Shown here: piece after piece, positions 50,884-59,815 of the stretch
Position numbering within the stretch: position 1 is the first letter of the stretch
How the letters are laid out: every line of letters begins with the position of its first letter
NCBI RefSeq assembly: GCF_000482485.1
Contig: NZ_KI519440.1
Coordinates: forward strand, 79,939 to 143,938
Direction of reading: 5' to 3'
Origin: Paucisalibacillus globulus DSM 18846
GTDB taxonomy: Bacteria > Bacillota > Bacilli > Bacillales > Amphibacillaceae
DNA: 64,000 bases
The notes under the pieces: model-generated
Seen by the model: only the letters and a program-made list of their open reading frames with translations
Told to the model about the DNA's origin: nothing
Database searches by the model: none
Position numbers and translations under genes: made by a program

Positions 50884-52605
50884 ATGGAAGTTGATATACA
50901 TAACTTATGTCAAAAGAGTAGAGTGTGGGAGAGCATGTTCATTCATAAAGAGCAATTTCTAAATAATGTCCTGTTAAATGGGATTCAAGACATGGTATAT
51001 ATAATGGAAGTATCTACGGATGGTAACTTTATCTATTATTTTATTAATCATGCAGTTAAGAAGTTTGCTGGCTTAACAAATGATATTCTTGGAATGACCT
51101 TACATGAGATTCTTGATGGTGAAAAGGCGGATTTCTTATTTTGGAAATATCAAGAGGCAGCTTTTACAAAGGATTGCGTGATTTTTGAAGATCTCTATCC
51201 TTCTCCACTTGGTGAAACTAGATATGGTGAAAATGTGTTGACCCCAATCTTTGATGAGAAAAATAGATGCACACATGTTGTGGCAGTCGTAAAGGATATT
51301 ACTGAAAGAAGAATTGCTGAAGATGAAACAGAAAAAGCACGTGAAATGCTACTTGAGGGAAAACATCGTTATCAATCTCTTTTTGATTATAATTTAGATG
51401 CGGTTATTGCGATAAACCAAAAAGGGATAATTCTAGATGTGAATCAATCACTCGAATTAGCTACGGGTTTTAGACAAGTAAATCTACTTGGTATCCATTA
51501 CACATCAATTATCAGGCTTGAAGATGTTCCTAAAATAGAAAAGTATTTTGATAGTGCAATTAATGGAATTCTAGAAGAATTCAGTATTCAGATGAAAACT
51601 AAAGATGGTAAACATATTGAGATGATTGTTAAATTAACCCCCATTATAGTAAAAGATGAAACTGTTGGGATTTATGCAATTTGTAAAGATATTTCCGAGC
51701 AAATTAAGATTCAACATAAATATACGGAAAGTGAAAATAAATTCGAAATCATCGCTGAGAATTCGGGGGATTTAATTACCATGCTCGATCAAAATGGTAT
51801 GATAACCTATGTTTCTCCCTCTTACCGGGATGTGCTTAAAATGGAACCGTATGAATATCTCGGAAAGGATTTTTATCACAATGTTCATCCGGAAGATATT
51901 CCCCATTTAATAGGGTCATTTGAGCAATCGATAACTAGTGGTAAAGCCTGGGTGGCTCAATTTAGACAAAAGCATCATACTTTAGGATGGATCTGGTCAG
52001 AGTTAAGAGGATCCCCAGTATACAATCATGAAAAGACATTTAAGCAGATGGTTGTCTTATCTCGTGATATTTCACTTAGAAAAAATTATGAGGATAAACT
52101 GAAGTATTTTGCTTATCATGATACGCTAACAGGAATCCCAAATCGTAGGTATTTTGAAATAAAATTAAAGCAAGCCTTGGATGCTTTCGAAAGTACAGGA
52201 GAGAAATTTGCGATTATTATTATGGACCTTGATCACTTTAAGTCAATAAATGATACGTTCGGTCACGATATTGGGGATAAAGCAATAGCAGAGTTCTCTT
52301 TACGAGTCGGAAAAAGAATTCGTAGTATCGATACATTAGCTAGACTTGGAGGAGATGAATTTGTTCTCTTATTACGAGGGGTAGAAACGAAGGAACAGGT
52401 AATAGAAATAGCAATGTCTATCATTAATGCCGTCCAAAAACCATGGAAAATCGATGATGCGAAGTTCATAACAACTACCAGCATTGGAATCTCATTATTA
52501 GGGAGTGAAAGGGAAAATACATTTGAGTCATTATATAAAAATGCTGACCAGGCATTATATGAAGCTAAAAATGCTGGTGGAAACCAATTTGCGATTAAAA
52601 TATAA
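50884..52605 (+). CDS. triple-PAS diguanylate cyclase
   Basis: 573 residues from ATG 50884, or 556 from ATG 50935 (GGGAG close upstream); neither RBS is convincing. Three PAS domains (~28-140, ~165-275, ~285-400; VVAVVKDITERR, IYAICKDISEQ, VVLSRDISLRK mark the PAC ends) precede a GGDEF domain with intact RLGGDEF and an RxxD inhibitory site (RSID). No membrane helices. It should synthesise c-di-GMP in response to soluble signals. Divergent from the GGDEF-EAL gene, suggesting paired control. Confidence 0.88.
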   Translation: MEVDIHNLCQKSRVWESMFIHKEQFLNNVLLNGIQDMVYIMEVSTDGNFIYYFINHAVKKFAGLTNDILGMTLHEILDGEKADFLFWKYQEAAFTKDCVIFEDLYPSPLGETRYGENVLTPIFDEKNRCTHVVAVVKDITERRIAEDETEKAREMLLEGKHRYQSLFDYNLDAVIAINQKGIILDVNQSLELATGFRQVNLLGIHYTSIIRLEDVPKIEKYFDSAINGILEEFSIQMKTKDGKHIEMIVKLTPIIVKDETVGIYAICKDISEQIKIQHKYTESENKFEIIAENSGDLITMLDQNGMITYVSPSYRDVLKMEPYEYLGKDFYHNVHPEDIPHLIGSFEQSITSGKAWVAQFRQKHHTLGWIWSELRGSPVYNHEKTFKQMVVLSRDISLRKNYEDKLKYFAYHDTLTGIPNRRYFEIKLKQALDAFESTGEKFAIIIMDLDHFKSINDTFGHDIGDKAIAEFSLRVGKRIRSIDTLARLGGDEFVLLLRGVETKEQVIEIAMSIINAVQKPWKIDDAKFITTTSIGISLLGSERENTFESLYKNADQALYEAKNAGGNQFAIKI

Positions 52606-52652
52606 AATGGCAGTGAGGAGAGGATATACTCTCCCCACTGCCATTAATTTTT
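52606..52652 (+). terminator. terminator after diguanylate cyclase
   Basis: AATGGCAGTG.GGAGAG pairs with CTCC.CACTGCCATT, followed by AATTTTTCT. Confidence 0.8.
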
Positions 52653-52745
52653 CTACGATGTATAGACATCTAACAGGTAATATGCAAATGCAATTGCTAG
52701 TATGGTAGCTACAACCATAATTAATACAATATATTTCCCTTTCAA
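52653..52745 (-). CDS. 30-residue single-pass membrane protein
   Basis: A TTG start at 52745 follows GGGTGGG and opens a 30-codon frame: KGKYIVLIMVVATILAIAF then AYYLLDVYTS. One TM helix with a positive N-terminus. Too small for ordinary gene callers. It sits between a terminator and the FAD oxidoreductase on the same strand and could be the tail of that transcript. Confidence 0.45.
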   Translation of the reverse strand: MKGKYIVLIMVVATILAIAFAYYLLDVYTS

Positions 52746-52817
52746 TAGAACCCACCCTTTATTATCCAGCTTTGTATATATTTTTAGACTAGCAAATCTA
52801 GTAATTAAAGTAAATAC

Positions 52818-53921
52818 TTATTCCACTGCTCCACTTACTGAGTAATCTTCTATATTGACTTCCATTTCTTCCCCTAGTGCTAATTTAGCTAGCTCTGCTC
52901 CTAGATAGGGACCTGTAGTTAAACCTGATGCACCGAGACCATTTGCTACGAGTATTTCTTCTTTTCCTGGTAGGGGGCCAATGACTGGTAGAAATCCTGG
53001 AGTAAAGGGCCTGAAACCAACCCGTGCTTCAAGAATAGTACTATCACCCAAGCCTGGAAGAACTTCGATTACTTTCGAGAGAATATCGTGAATGCCACCT
53101 GCTGTTACTCTAGGATCAAATCCTGTATCATTCTCGTGTGTTGCACCAACTACAATATGATTCTCGAAAGGAACAATCGATTGACTTGTAGGTGGCATTA
53201 ATACTGGCCAATTTCTAGTATCAGCATTTGGCATTTCTAAGTGGATTATTTGTCCTTTTTGCCCGGTGGAACGGAAGTTGATTCCGAGTGGTGCAAGAAA
53301 TTCATTCATCCATGCACCGCATGTTGCGATAATCTGGTCAGCTTCATATAGTTCTTCGCCAACATAGACTCCATTAGCATGTTGAGATACTGTAGCTGTC
53401 CCCAGGATCAATCTTGCCCCGTATTTTTTCGCAGCATTCAACAATGCATTTCGAAATGCACGTCCATCAAGTCGTGCAGCGCCACCAACATGAACAGCAG
53501 AATATCCTTCTTCTACATAAGGGACAAGTTCTCTTGTTTCCACTGTATTTAATAATGTTACTTCGCCAATTTCAGGAGCATCTTCTCTTCTTTTTAACGC
53601 TCTTTCTTTCATGGCAATTAGTTTTTTTTCATCTGTATGAAGGCTGAGTCCACCTATTTTGGCGTATCCATGATTGGTTTGTCCGTCTTGTTCTAGTTCG
53701 CTTACCAATTCTGGATAGAATCTTGCCCCGCTTTTGGCAAGTTGATACCAAGCCTTGTTTCTTCTCTGTGAGAGCCATGGACATATTACTCCTGCTGCGG
53801 CATCTGTGGCTTGTCCAATTTCCTCTCTATCAATAATTAAAACCTCTGCTCCGCTTTTCGCGAGTTTGTATGCTGTGGTTGCACCTAATATTCCAGCGCC
53901 GACGATAATATAACTTTTCAT
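52818..53921 (-). CDS. FAD-dependent D-amino-acid/glycine oxidase-type oxidoreductase
   Basis: 367 residues of the DAO family. The N-terminal dinucleotide fold is YIIVGAGILGATTAYKLAKSG with the acidic LIIDRE. Substrate domain motifs are TGQKGQIIHLE, VVGATHENDTGF and VGFRPFTPGFLPVIGPLP, and GLGASGLTTGPYLG binds FAD near the end. Relatives oxidise glycine, sarcosine or D-amino acids. No ThiS/ThiG genes are adjacent, so a thiamine role (ThiO) is not supported. Confidence 0.85.
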   Translation of the reverse strand: MKSYIIVGAGILGATTAYKLAKSGAEVLIIDREEIGQATDAAAGVICPWLSQRRNKAWYQLAKSGARFYPELVSELEQDGQTNHGYAKIGGLSLHTDEKKLIAMKERALKRREDAPEIGEVTLLNTVETRELVPYVEEGYSAVHVGGAARLDGRAFRNALLNAAKKYGARLILGTATVSQHANGVYVGEELYEADQIIATCGAWMNEFLAPLGINFRSTGQKGQIIHLEMPNADTRNWPVLMPPTSQSIVPFENHIVVGATHENDTGFDPRVTAGGIHDILSKVIEVLPGLGDSTILEARVGFRPFTPGFLPVIGPLPGKEEILVANGLGASGLTTGPYLGAELAKLALGEEMEVNIEDYSVSGAVE

Positions 53922-54087
53922 ATGTAAAGTCCTTCTTTTCTATTTAGTATTCTAAAACAACTATAAGAATTATGAGGGAAAATGTAAAATAAAGCTGTTA
54001 AATTATTCATTCGGCGAAATATTTATGGTAATCTTGTAGTTGGATATCATTGTCTAATCATGTATTACATATAAAGGAGAAATGAAG

Positions 54088-55020
54088 ATGGAAAAGACAT
54101 TAGTTTTCGGCCATAAAAATCCGGATACAGATACGATCTGTTCCGCACTTGCATATGCAAACTTGAAAAATAAATTAGGTGTACCTGCTGAGCCAGCAAA
54201 ACTTGGTGAAGTGAATAAGGAGACACAGTTTGCTTTAGATTATTTCAAAGTAGAGGCGCCTCAGCTTATTGAGGAAGTTCCTGCTGAAGTAAAAGATGTT
54301 ATTTTAGTAGACCATAATGAATTCCAACAAAGTGTGAGTAACATTAAAGATGTACGTATTGTAGAAGTAATCGATCATCACCGTGTTTCTAACTTTGAAA
54401 CAAAGGAACCACTATACTTCCGTGCTGAACCAGTTGGATGTACAGCAACAATTTTAAATAAAATGTATAAAGAAAATGGTGTAGAGGTAACAAAGGAAAT
54501 TGCTGGACTTCTATTATCTGCAATTGTTTCCGATTCTCTATTGTTGAAGTCACCAACATGTACTAATGAGGATGTTGACGCTGCACATGAGCTAGCGGAA
54601 ATTGCTGGTGTAGAACTTGAAAAGTATGGACTAGATATGCTTCAAGCTGGTGCCGACTTAAGTGACAAATCTGTATTAGAGCTTATTACAATGGATGCAA
54701 AAGAATTCGCAATGGGTGAGGCAAAGGTTGAAATTGCTCAAGTAAATACAGTTGATGCAAGCAAAGTTTATGAGTTGCAAGCTGAATTAGAAGAAGTAAT
54801 GGATAAAGCGATTAACGAAAAAGGACTAGATCTGTTCTTATTCGCTGTTACAGATATTATCAATAATGATTCCGAAGTTTTAGCACGTGGTAATGGAAGT
54901 GCCAAAGTTGGAGAAGCATTTGGTGTAGAACTTGATACGAATAACCGTGCATTGTTAAAAGGTGTTGTATCTCGTAAAAAACAAATCGTAACTGCATTAA
55001 CAGATGCTTTCACAAAATAA
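54088..55020 (+). CDS. ppaC: manganese-dependent inorganic pyrophosphatase
   Basis: 310 residues from ATG 54088 (AAGGAG 8 nt upstream; ATG 54082 too close). Family II PPase: [17 protein letters not shown] with metal-binding His/Asp, VDHNE, the DHH motif [10 protein letters not shown], and the C-terminal DHHA2 end [17 protein letters not shown]. It hydrolyses PPi to phosphate with Mn2+ and is a core enzyme in Bacilli. Monocistronic, followed by a hairpin at 55208. Confidence 0.95.
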   Translation: MEKTLVFGHKNPDTDTICSALAYANLKNKLGVPAEPAKLGEVNKETQFALDYFKVEAPQLIEEVPAEVKDVILVDHNEFQQSVSNIKDVRIVEVIDHHRVSNFETKEPLYFRAEPVGCTATILNKMYKENGVEVTKEIAGLLLSAIVSDSLLLKSPTCTNEDVDAAHELAEIAGVELEKYGLDMLQAGADLSDKSVLELITMDAKEFAMGEAKVEIAQVNTVDASKVYELQAELEEVMDKAINEKGLDLFLFAVTDIINNDSEVLARGNGSAKVGEAFGVELDTNNRALLKGVVSRKKQIVTALTDAFTK

Positions 55021-55207
55021 TATACTGTTAGTAACATCTCTGGCGACTGCTGGGGGTGTTTTTTATTTGTTAGTTTAAGGACATAGAACTATGGGGAAAA
55101 TAATTTGACGGGGATTGTCTTAAACATATGGGCTGAAAAATGGGGTTGAAAAAAGTATACGTGAAAGTGCTAATAACATTCAATCAAAGCTGTCTCCTTA
55201 TGCAATC

Positions 55208-55257
55208 AAAAAGCTTTAGAGATCGTTTGGCTAGCGAACTCCAAAGCTTTTTTAAAG
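55208..55257 (+). terminator. terminator downstream of ppaC
   Basis: AAAAGCTTT..GA.TCG pairs with CGA.CTC.AAAGCTTTTTT. It is ~190 bp after ppaC; no gene lies between. Confidence 0.65.
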
Positions 55258-55280
55258 AAAAGGAGAGATAAGCAATGTGG

Positions 55281-55439
55281 TTACTTGACTTTGTTCATCA
55301 CTTTATTAACGACTTGTTGGACGACAGAACGATTGCCCATTGACTGCATTTGCCCGCGTAAGTTGTTCATGTTTTGATTAAAGCGATTTTGTGCTGCATG
55401 CTTCAAATTGTTTATTTTACTTTGGATGTCATTCAACAT
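55281..55439 (-). CDS. 52-residue basic helical protein
   Basis: ATG 55439 follows AGGAGG at good spacing and opens 52 codons: MLNDIQSKINNLKHAAQNRF, NQNMNNLRGQMQSMGNRSV, ending VVNKVMNKVK. The product is basic, Gln/Asn/Met-rich and amphipathic, without a membrane segment. The strong RBS and the neighbouring Met-rich gene upstream on the same strand argue that it is real. Family unknown; a spore or envelope role is possible. Confidence 0.65.
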   Translation of the reverse strand: MLNDIQSKINNLKHAAQNRFNQNMNNLRGQMQSMGNRSVVQQVVNKVMNKVK

Positions 55440-55534
55440 AATTAATTCTACCTCCTTTCTATTAGCAGTTTATGAAAGGAGATAGAGGTTGCTAGTGTGA
55501 TTTCATTACTTCTATGAAATTTAGTAGGAAATGA

Positions 55535-56086
55535 TTATAATTTGCTATCTTTATCTGGTTTTAACATTTTAGACATCATTTCAGTCATTTCCGCCATTTT
55601 CTTTTCATCACTCATCATTTCTTGCATCATATCCATCGCGGTTTTTTTCATTTCAGGGTTATCCATCATTTTTTGGAGCATATCTGAACTCTTCCCGTTT
55701 TCTAATAGTTCATTTAGTAAATTCCCTATATTTTTATCCTTTGACATCGTATTCACCACCTCTTTTAATGGTATTTTTTTGATGAATTTTAAAAATCCTC
55801 TCATCAATTTTTTTGCTCTAGCTTTACCCACTTCGGATTCGAGGGCATTCATAAATCCCTGTATTCTTTCAAGTGAGTCTGTGCTCAAATTATTTTGTCG
55901 CCATTCCATCCCGAGTTGTTCCAGAAAAGTATTTTGTTGTGATAATTGTTTGGTTTCTTTTGGATTGATTTCTGAGTTTGGATTGTATGGTGGGTAGGTT
56001 GTAGTGTTACTATGAATGGTTCTTAATGAAGGATAATTGCTGATAGCATTGCGATGTTTGGAAGTTCTACTCAATTTCTTCACCAC
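55535..56086 (-). CDS. hypothetical protein with Met/Lys-rich helical C-terminus
   Basis: 183 residues from GTG 56086 or 56083 after AGAAGG. The first ~50 are low-complexity (Pro/Asn/Thr). A helical middle (GFMNALESEVGKARAKKLMRG) is followed by a striking Met-rich, charged tail (DNPEMKKTAMDMMQEMMSDE, MAEMTEMMSKML). Nothing catalytic is seen. It probably shares a transcript with the 52-residue gene 95 bp downstream. Confidence 0.6.
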   Translation of the reverse strand: MVKKLSRTSKHRNAISNYPSLRTIHSNTTTYPPYNPNSEINPKETKQLSQQNTFLEQLGMEWRQNNLSTDSLERIQGFMNALESEVGKARAKKLMRGFLKFIKKIPLKEVVNTMSKDKNIGNLLNELLENGKSSDMLQKMMDNPEMKKTAMDMMQEMMSDEKKMAEMTEMMSKMLKPDKDSKL

Positions 56087-56325
56087 CTTCTTTGCTTCTA
56101 TACGCTACATAGGTACGCAATGAGCTTGTCTTTTGTAAGTGCTTGAGTCTATTTATAAGGGAAAAATACATGCTTGCCTACTAGAAGTAACTTTAATAGG
56201 TTATCAATCCTACTTTAAATAACCATTTTGTAATAGAGGGGTTATTTCGTCCAAACTTAAATGATAGCTTTACATAGTTTATTAATGTGAGGCCTCACAG
56301 TAAAGGCTTTGGGAGGTGTTAATAG

Positions 56326-56415
56326 ATGATTGCAGCATTAGTGTTACTATTCTTTTGGTTCTTAATCTTTACTCCGATTATCCTGTTAATCGCAGTTCTT
56401 GCCGCTGTATTATAA
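56326..56415 (+). CDS. 29-residue hydrophobic peptide
   Basis: GGGAGGTG precedes ATG 56326, opening a frame that is one TM helix: MIAALVLLFFWFLIFTPIIL then LIAVLAAVL, stop. A strong terminator (56442) follows, so it is a complete unit. Similar tiny hydrophobic peptides occur near spore genes; whether this is a sporulation peptide, toxin or regulator cannot be told. Confidence 0.6.
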   Translation: MIAALVLLFFWFLIFTPIILLIAVLAAVL

Positions 56416-56441
56416 AAGAGTGCATCTTTTAAAAAACCTCT

Positions 56442-56484
56442 AAAAAGGTAGTAGTTTATCCTCGTGGTGACTACTACCTTTTTT
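56442..56484 (+). terminator. terminator after 29-residue peptide gene
   Basis: AAAAAGGTAGTAG pairs with CTACTACCTTTTT, followed by T's. Confidence 0.85.
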
Positions 56485-56543
56485 CTGTATAAAAATACCA
56501 CTCCTCCCAAAACTAATGACATAACTAGAAAGGAGGAGTAAAC

Positions 56544-56696
56544 ATGGGTGGAAGACCAAAAGGACCGAAGCAACAGAAACAACCGAATCTTCCTACAGGA
56601 CCAGAATTGCCGTATGGAGAAGGGTTAGATGGATCGAAAAAGGTGAAGAATAGAAATCATTCTCGTCAGAAGCAAAATCCTCATCATGATATGTAG
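56544..56696 (+). CDS. sspP: small acid-soluble spore protein P-type
   Basis: 50 residues; AAGGAGGAG before ATG 56544. The C-terminal half, GSKKVKNRNHSRQKQNPHHD, is the SspP signature. The N-terminus is Gly/Lys/Gln/Pro-rich (MGGRPKGPKQQKQPNLPTGP). SspP is a minor SASP of the spore core made under sigma-G. In B. subtilis it is co-transcribed with sspO, which is not present here. A terminator follows. Confidence 0.85.
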   Translation: MGGRPKGPKQQKQPNLPTGPELPYGEGLDGSKKVKNRNHSRQKQNPHHDM

Positions 56697-56700
56697 TATT

Positions 56701-56730
56701 CGAAAAGACAGTCAATATGGCTGTCTTTTA
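56701..56730 (+). terminator. terminator after sspP
   Basis: AAAAGACAG pairs with CTGTCTTTT, followed by ATTTT. Confidence 0.8.
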
Positions 56731-56865
56731 TTTTAAATTATTATTTCAACCCTAATTGCCATTTGAAATGACCCTTAAAGTGGGGCTAATACTTTACATT
56801 AATTGATTATGTTATCATGTTCACCTATTATAAAAATAATACTAAAGTAAGGTAGGTTTTATCGA

Positions 56866-57267
56866 ATGAGGAAGTTTTGGAACGAATTTAAAGCATTTGC
56901 TATGAAAGGAAATGTACTTGATTTAGCTGTTGCCGTTGTCATCGGGACTGCATTTAGTGCAATTGTTAATTCACTTGTAGCAAACATCATCACACCATTA
57001 GTAGGAATTCTATTTAATGGGGTAGATTTCAAGAATGAAGTATGGCTTGTGCGTGGTGTTGAAATTCAATATGGTATCTTTTTGCAGTCTGTTTTTGACT
57101 TTTTTGTCATTGCCTTATCTATCTTTATTTTTATCCGATTACTAGGTAAATTAAAGTATAAGAAGAAGGAAGAAGAGAAGGTAGAGGAAGCACCAAAGGT
57201 AGATCCACAAGAAAGGCTTTTAACTGAAATCCGTGATATTTTATTAGAGCAAAACAAAAATAGCTAA
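56866..57267 (+). CDS. mscL: large-conductance mechanosensitive channel MscL
   Basis: 133 residues. N-terminal amphipathic helix FWNEFKAFAMKGNVLDLAV, pore helix AVAVVIGTAFSAIVNSLVANIITPLVG, second TM FDFFVIALSIFIFIRLL, and a charged C-terminal bundle (VDPQERLLTEIRDILLEQ). It opens under membrane tension to release solutes in osmotic down-shock. Size and order of segments are standard. Confidence 0.95.
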   Translation: MRKFWNEFKAFAMKGNVLDLAVAVVIGTAFSAIVNSLVANIITPLVGILFNGVDFKNEVWLVRGVEIQYGIFLQSVFDFFVIALSIFIFIRLLGKLKYKKKEEEKVEEAPKVDPQERLLTEIRDILLEQNKNS

Positions 57268-57282
57268 TTTGGGGGAAGTTTC

Positions 57283-58068
57283 ATGGTTACGATTAATGAT
57301 CAATGGTTTACGGTTGAGGAAATTGATTCGACTACATTTGCGATTAGTGAATATGGGCACTGGGAGAAAGTGCATTCATTTTTATTAATTGGTAAGGAAA
57401 AGGCTGCTTTAATTGATACTGGTTTAGGTATTGATAATATGAAGCGGATTACTGATCAGTTAACGGACTTACCAATTGTGGTGATTACTACACATGTTCA
57501 TGCTGACCATATTGGTAGTCACGGGGAATATGAAACCATTTTGGTTCATGAGGCTGAAGAGGATTGGCTTGTTAACGGGATTAAAGGATTGACTGTGGAA
57601 CAAATTCGAAAAGAGATGTGCAGGGATATTACTAAGCCAACTCCAAAGGAATTTAATCCAGAGATCTATACGCCCTTTACAGGTAAACCAACTGCATTGT
57701 TATCCGATGGGGACTTAATTGATCTAGGTGACCGATTATTATCCATTTTTCACACTCCAGGTCATTCTCCCGGGCATATCTGTGTATTGGATAATGATAG
57801 AGAATATCTATTTACTGGGGATTTATTCTATATGGATACACCGATTTATGCCTTTTATCCGACCACAGATCCAGTGGAATTATTGAATTCCTTAGAGAGA
57901 ATTTCTTATTTGGAGGTAACAAGGATTTTCGGTGCTCATAATACTTTAGGAATCGACCCGAGTATTTTATATGAAGTACAGGAGGCAGTGTATGAATTGC
58001 GTAGGAAAGATGTTGTTAGACATGGAACAGGGACCCATGAGTTTAAGTCGTTTAGTGTAAAGTTTTAG
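57283..58068 (+). CDS. metallo-beta-lactamase-fold hydrolase
   Basis: 261 residues. Metal site: TTHVHADHIGSH (HxHxDH), HTPGHSPGH, FTGDLFY and GAHNT near the end, so two-metal binding is intact. Class B MBL hydrolases act on thioesters, lactones and similar; substrate unknown. GGGGGAAG precedes ATG 57283. It follows mscL by 15 bp and is followed 2 bp later by the DUF4269 gene, so all three may be co-transcribed. Confidence 0.88.
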   Translation: MVTINDQWFTVEEIDSTTFAISEYGHWEKVHSFLLIGKEKAALIDTGLGIDNMKRITDQLTDLPIVVITTHVHADHIGSHGEYETILVHEAEEDWLVNGIKGLTVEQIRKEMCRDITKPTPKEFNPEIYTPFTGKPTALLSDGDLIDLGDRLLSIFHTPGHSPGHICVLDNDREYLFTGDLFYMDTPIYAFYPTTDPVELLNSLERISYLEVTRIFGAHNTLGIDPSILYEVQEAVYELRRKDVVRHGTGTHEFKSFSVKF

Positions 58069-58070
58069 GG

Positions 58071-58604
58071 ATGTTTAATTCTATAGAAGTGGTAAAGGAT
58101 GGGAATGCAAAGCAGCGAGCAGTTTATCGTGCTGTAAAAGAATTACGAATCATGGAGGATTTGCGAGCCTATAATCCAGTGCTTTGTGGAACCATTCCAC
58201 TTGCAATCGATGTGGATGATTCTGATTTGGATATTATTATGGAAGTGTATGATTATAGTAAGTTTAACCGTGTTGTTGAGTGGCTTTATAGTGATACAAA
58301 AGGATTCCGGGTAAAAGAGACGGAGATTAGAGGAGAGAGGGTATTAAAAGTTAATTTTCTTTATGCAGGTTTTGAATTTGAATTGTTTGGTCAAGCGGTT
58401 CCTGTAGAAAAACAACATGCATTTGTACATATGCAAATTGAATATGAGATTTTAAAACAGAATCCAGACATTATAGAGAATATTATTCAGTTAAAACAAC
58501 AAGGTGTAAAGACAGAGCCGGCATTCTGTCAGGTGCTGGGAATAGAAGGAAAAGATCCATATGAGGACTTAATTAGGTTTGGAAAAAAGTTGGTAGAGAT
58601 ATAA
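58071..58604 (+). CDS. DUF4269 nucleotidyltransferase-like protein
   Basis: 177 residues. VLCGTIPLAIDVDDSDLDIIMEV has the G-T-x10-DSDLDI arrangement of a nucleotidyltransferase fold, and FEFELFGQAVPVEKQHAFVHMQIE is the family's conserved second block. No substrate is known. The start lies 2 bp after the MBL stop (AGGGATG), indicating coupled translation. Confidence 0.85.
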   Translation: MFNSIEVVKDGNAKQRAVYRAVKELRIMEDLRAYNPVLCGTIPLAIDVDDSDLDIIMEVYDYSKFNRVVEWLYSDTKGFRVKETEIRGERVLKVNFLYAGFEFELFGQAVPVEKQHAFVHMQIEYEILKQNPDIIENIIQLKQQGVKTEPAFCQVLGIEGKDPYEDLIRFGKKLVEI

Positions 58605-58668
58605 GAATGGAAAGAATTGAATTCTGAAAGTATAAGGATACTTCTATCAAGTAAATAATAGCAGGTAC

Positions 58669-58700
58669 GAAAGGGAACAGAATCCATTCTGTTCCCTTTC
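58669..58700 (+). terminator. terminator after DUF4269 gene
   Basis: GAAAGGGAACAGAAT pairs perfectly with ATTCTGTTCCCTTTC with a 2-nt loop; the T run is short. Confidence 0.7.
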
Positions 58701-58828
58701 TAATTATCATCCTTTCAAACTAGGACCTACTCCGTCTTAAGTCTGAAACTTTTTCGAACCTCAGCCCGTAGTAGGAGTATTCGAAATTATTTAAACTAAA
58801 GATAGAAAATTAAGAGGGGATGAGAGAA

Positions 58829-59815
58829 ATGACTCAACCAATTGTAGAAGTTAAGAATCTCAAGAAATCTTACAAAAAAAGAAAGACAAAAGAAATTATT
58901 ACTGCTGTTGACGATATTTCTTTTACCGTTAATAAGGGTGAGATACTTGGGTTACTTGGTCCTAATGGTGCTGGGAAAACAACTACCATTAAAATGATTT
59001 GTGGATTGGTACGTCCAGACAGTGGAGAAATCACCATAAACGGGATTGATAATCAGAAAAAACGTCTTCATGCTCAAGAGCATATCAGCGCGGTGTTAGA
59101 AGGAAATCGTAATCTTTATTGGCGTTTAACCGTTCGAGAGAATATGGAGTATTTTGCAGGAAACCGTGGGATGTCGAGGAAAGAAGTTGCAGGTCAGATT
59201 GATAAGCTTCTCGTCCAGTTTCGTTTAAAAGATAAAGAGAATGAAATGGTAAATCGACTATCGAGAGGAATGCAGCAAAAGCTTGCGATTGCCGTAGCAA
59301 TGTTAGCAGGTAGTGAGGTTATTTTGCTTGATGAGCCTACTCTTGGGCTGGATATTGAAACAGGATATGAAGTGCGTGAGTTGCTTCGTGAAATTGTAAG
59401 GACAGAACAGAGAACAATTATCATTACGTCACATGATATGGATGTTATTCAGGATTTATGTGAAAGGACAGTTATTATCAATACTGGTAAAGTCGTAACC
59501 AATGACCGGGTGGAAAATCTTATGAAGCTATTTGAGGTCAGGGCGTATGCCGTGAAGCTTGATGGACATTTAAGTGAAGAGCAACATGAACTATTGATTA
59601 AAAAGTTCCCTCAGCTTGTGTACACACCGGATACGTATCAATCGATGTTGGAAGTGGATCTGACGCAGAGTCAGGAAATCTATGATTTATTTGACATCTT
59701 AAAAATAGAACAAATTCCAGTTGATACGATAGATAGAAAAACAATAAATTTTGAACAAGTCTTTATGAAGATTGTAAAGGGGGTGACTGTTTATGCGCTT
59801 TCTGAACGTGCTTAA
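58829..59815 (+). CDS. ABC-2 exporter ATPase with LSRGM signature
   Basis: 328 residues from ATG 58829 (AGAGGGG 9 nt upstream; ATG 58820 overlaps it). Walker A GPNGAGKTT, signature MVNRLSRGMQQKLAIA where Arg replaces the first Gly of LSGG, Walker B VILLDEPTLGLD, H-loop ITSHDMD. The C-terminal extension is typical of drug-export ATPases. The permease starts inside its 3' end (23-bp overlap). Arg in LSGG is a known variant of this subgroup, so activity is still expected. Confidence 0.85.
   Translation: MTQPIVEVKNLKKSYKKRKTKEIITAVDDISFTVNKGEILGLLGPNGAGKTTTIKMICGLVRPDSGEITINGIDNQKKRLHAQEHISAVLEGNRNLYWRLTVRENMEYFAGNRGMSRKEVAGQIDKLLVQFRLKDKENEMVNRLSRGMQQKLAIAVAMLAGSEVILLDEPTLGLDIETGYEVRELLREIVRTEQRTIIITSHDMDVIQDLCERTVIINTGKVVTNDRVENLMKLFEVRAYAVKLDGHLSEEQHELLIKKFPQLVYTPDTYQSMLEVDLTQSQEIYDLFDILKIEQIPVDTIDRKTINFEQVFMKIVKGVTVYALSERA

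Noticed and set aside
56287..56298. GTGAGGCCTCAC palindrome as an operator
   Set aside because: Isolated 12-bp palindrome with no matching partner or promoter that I can place.
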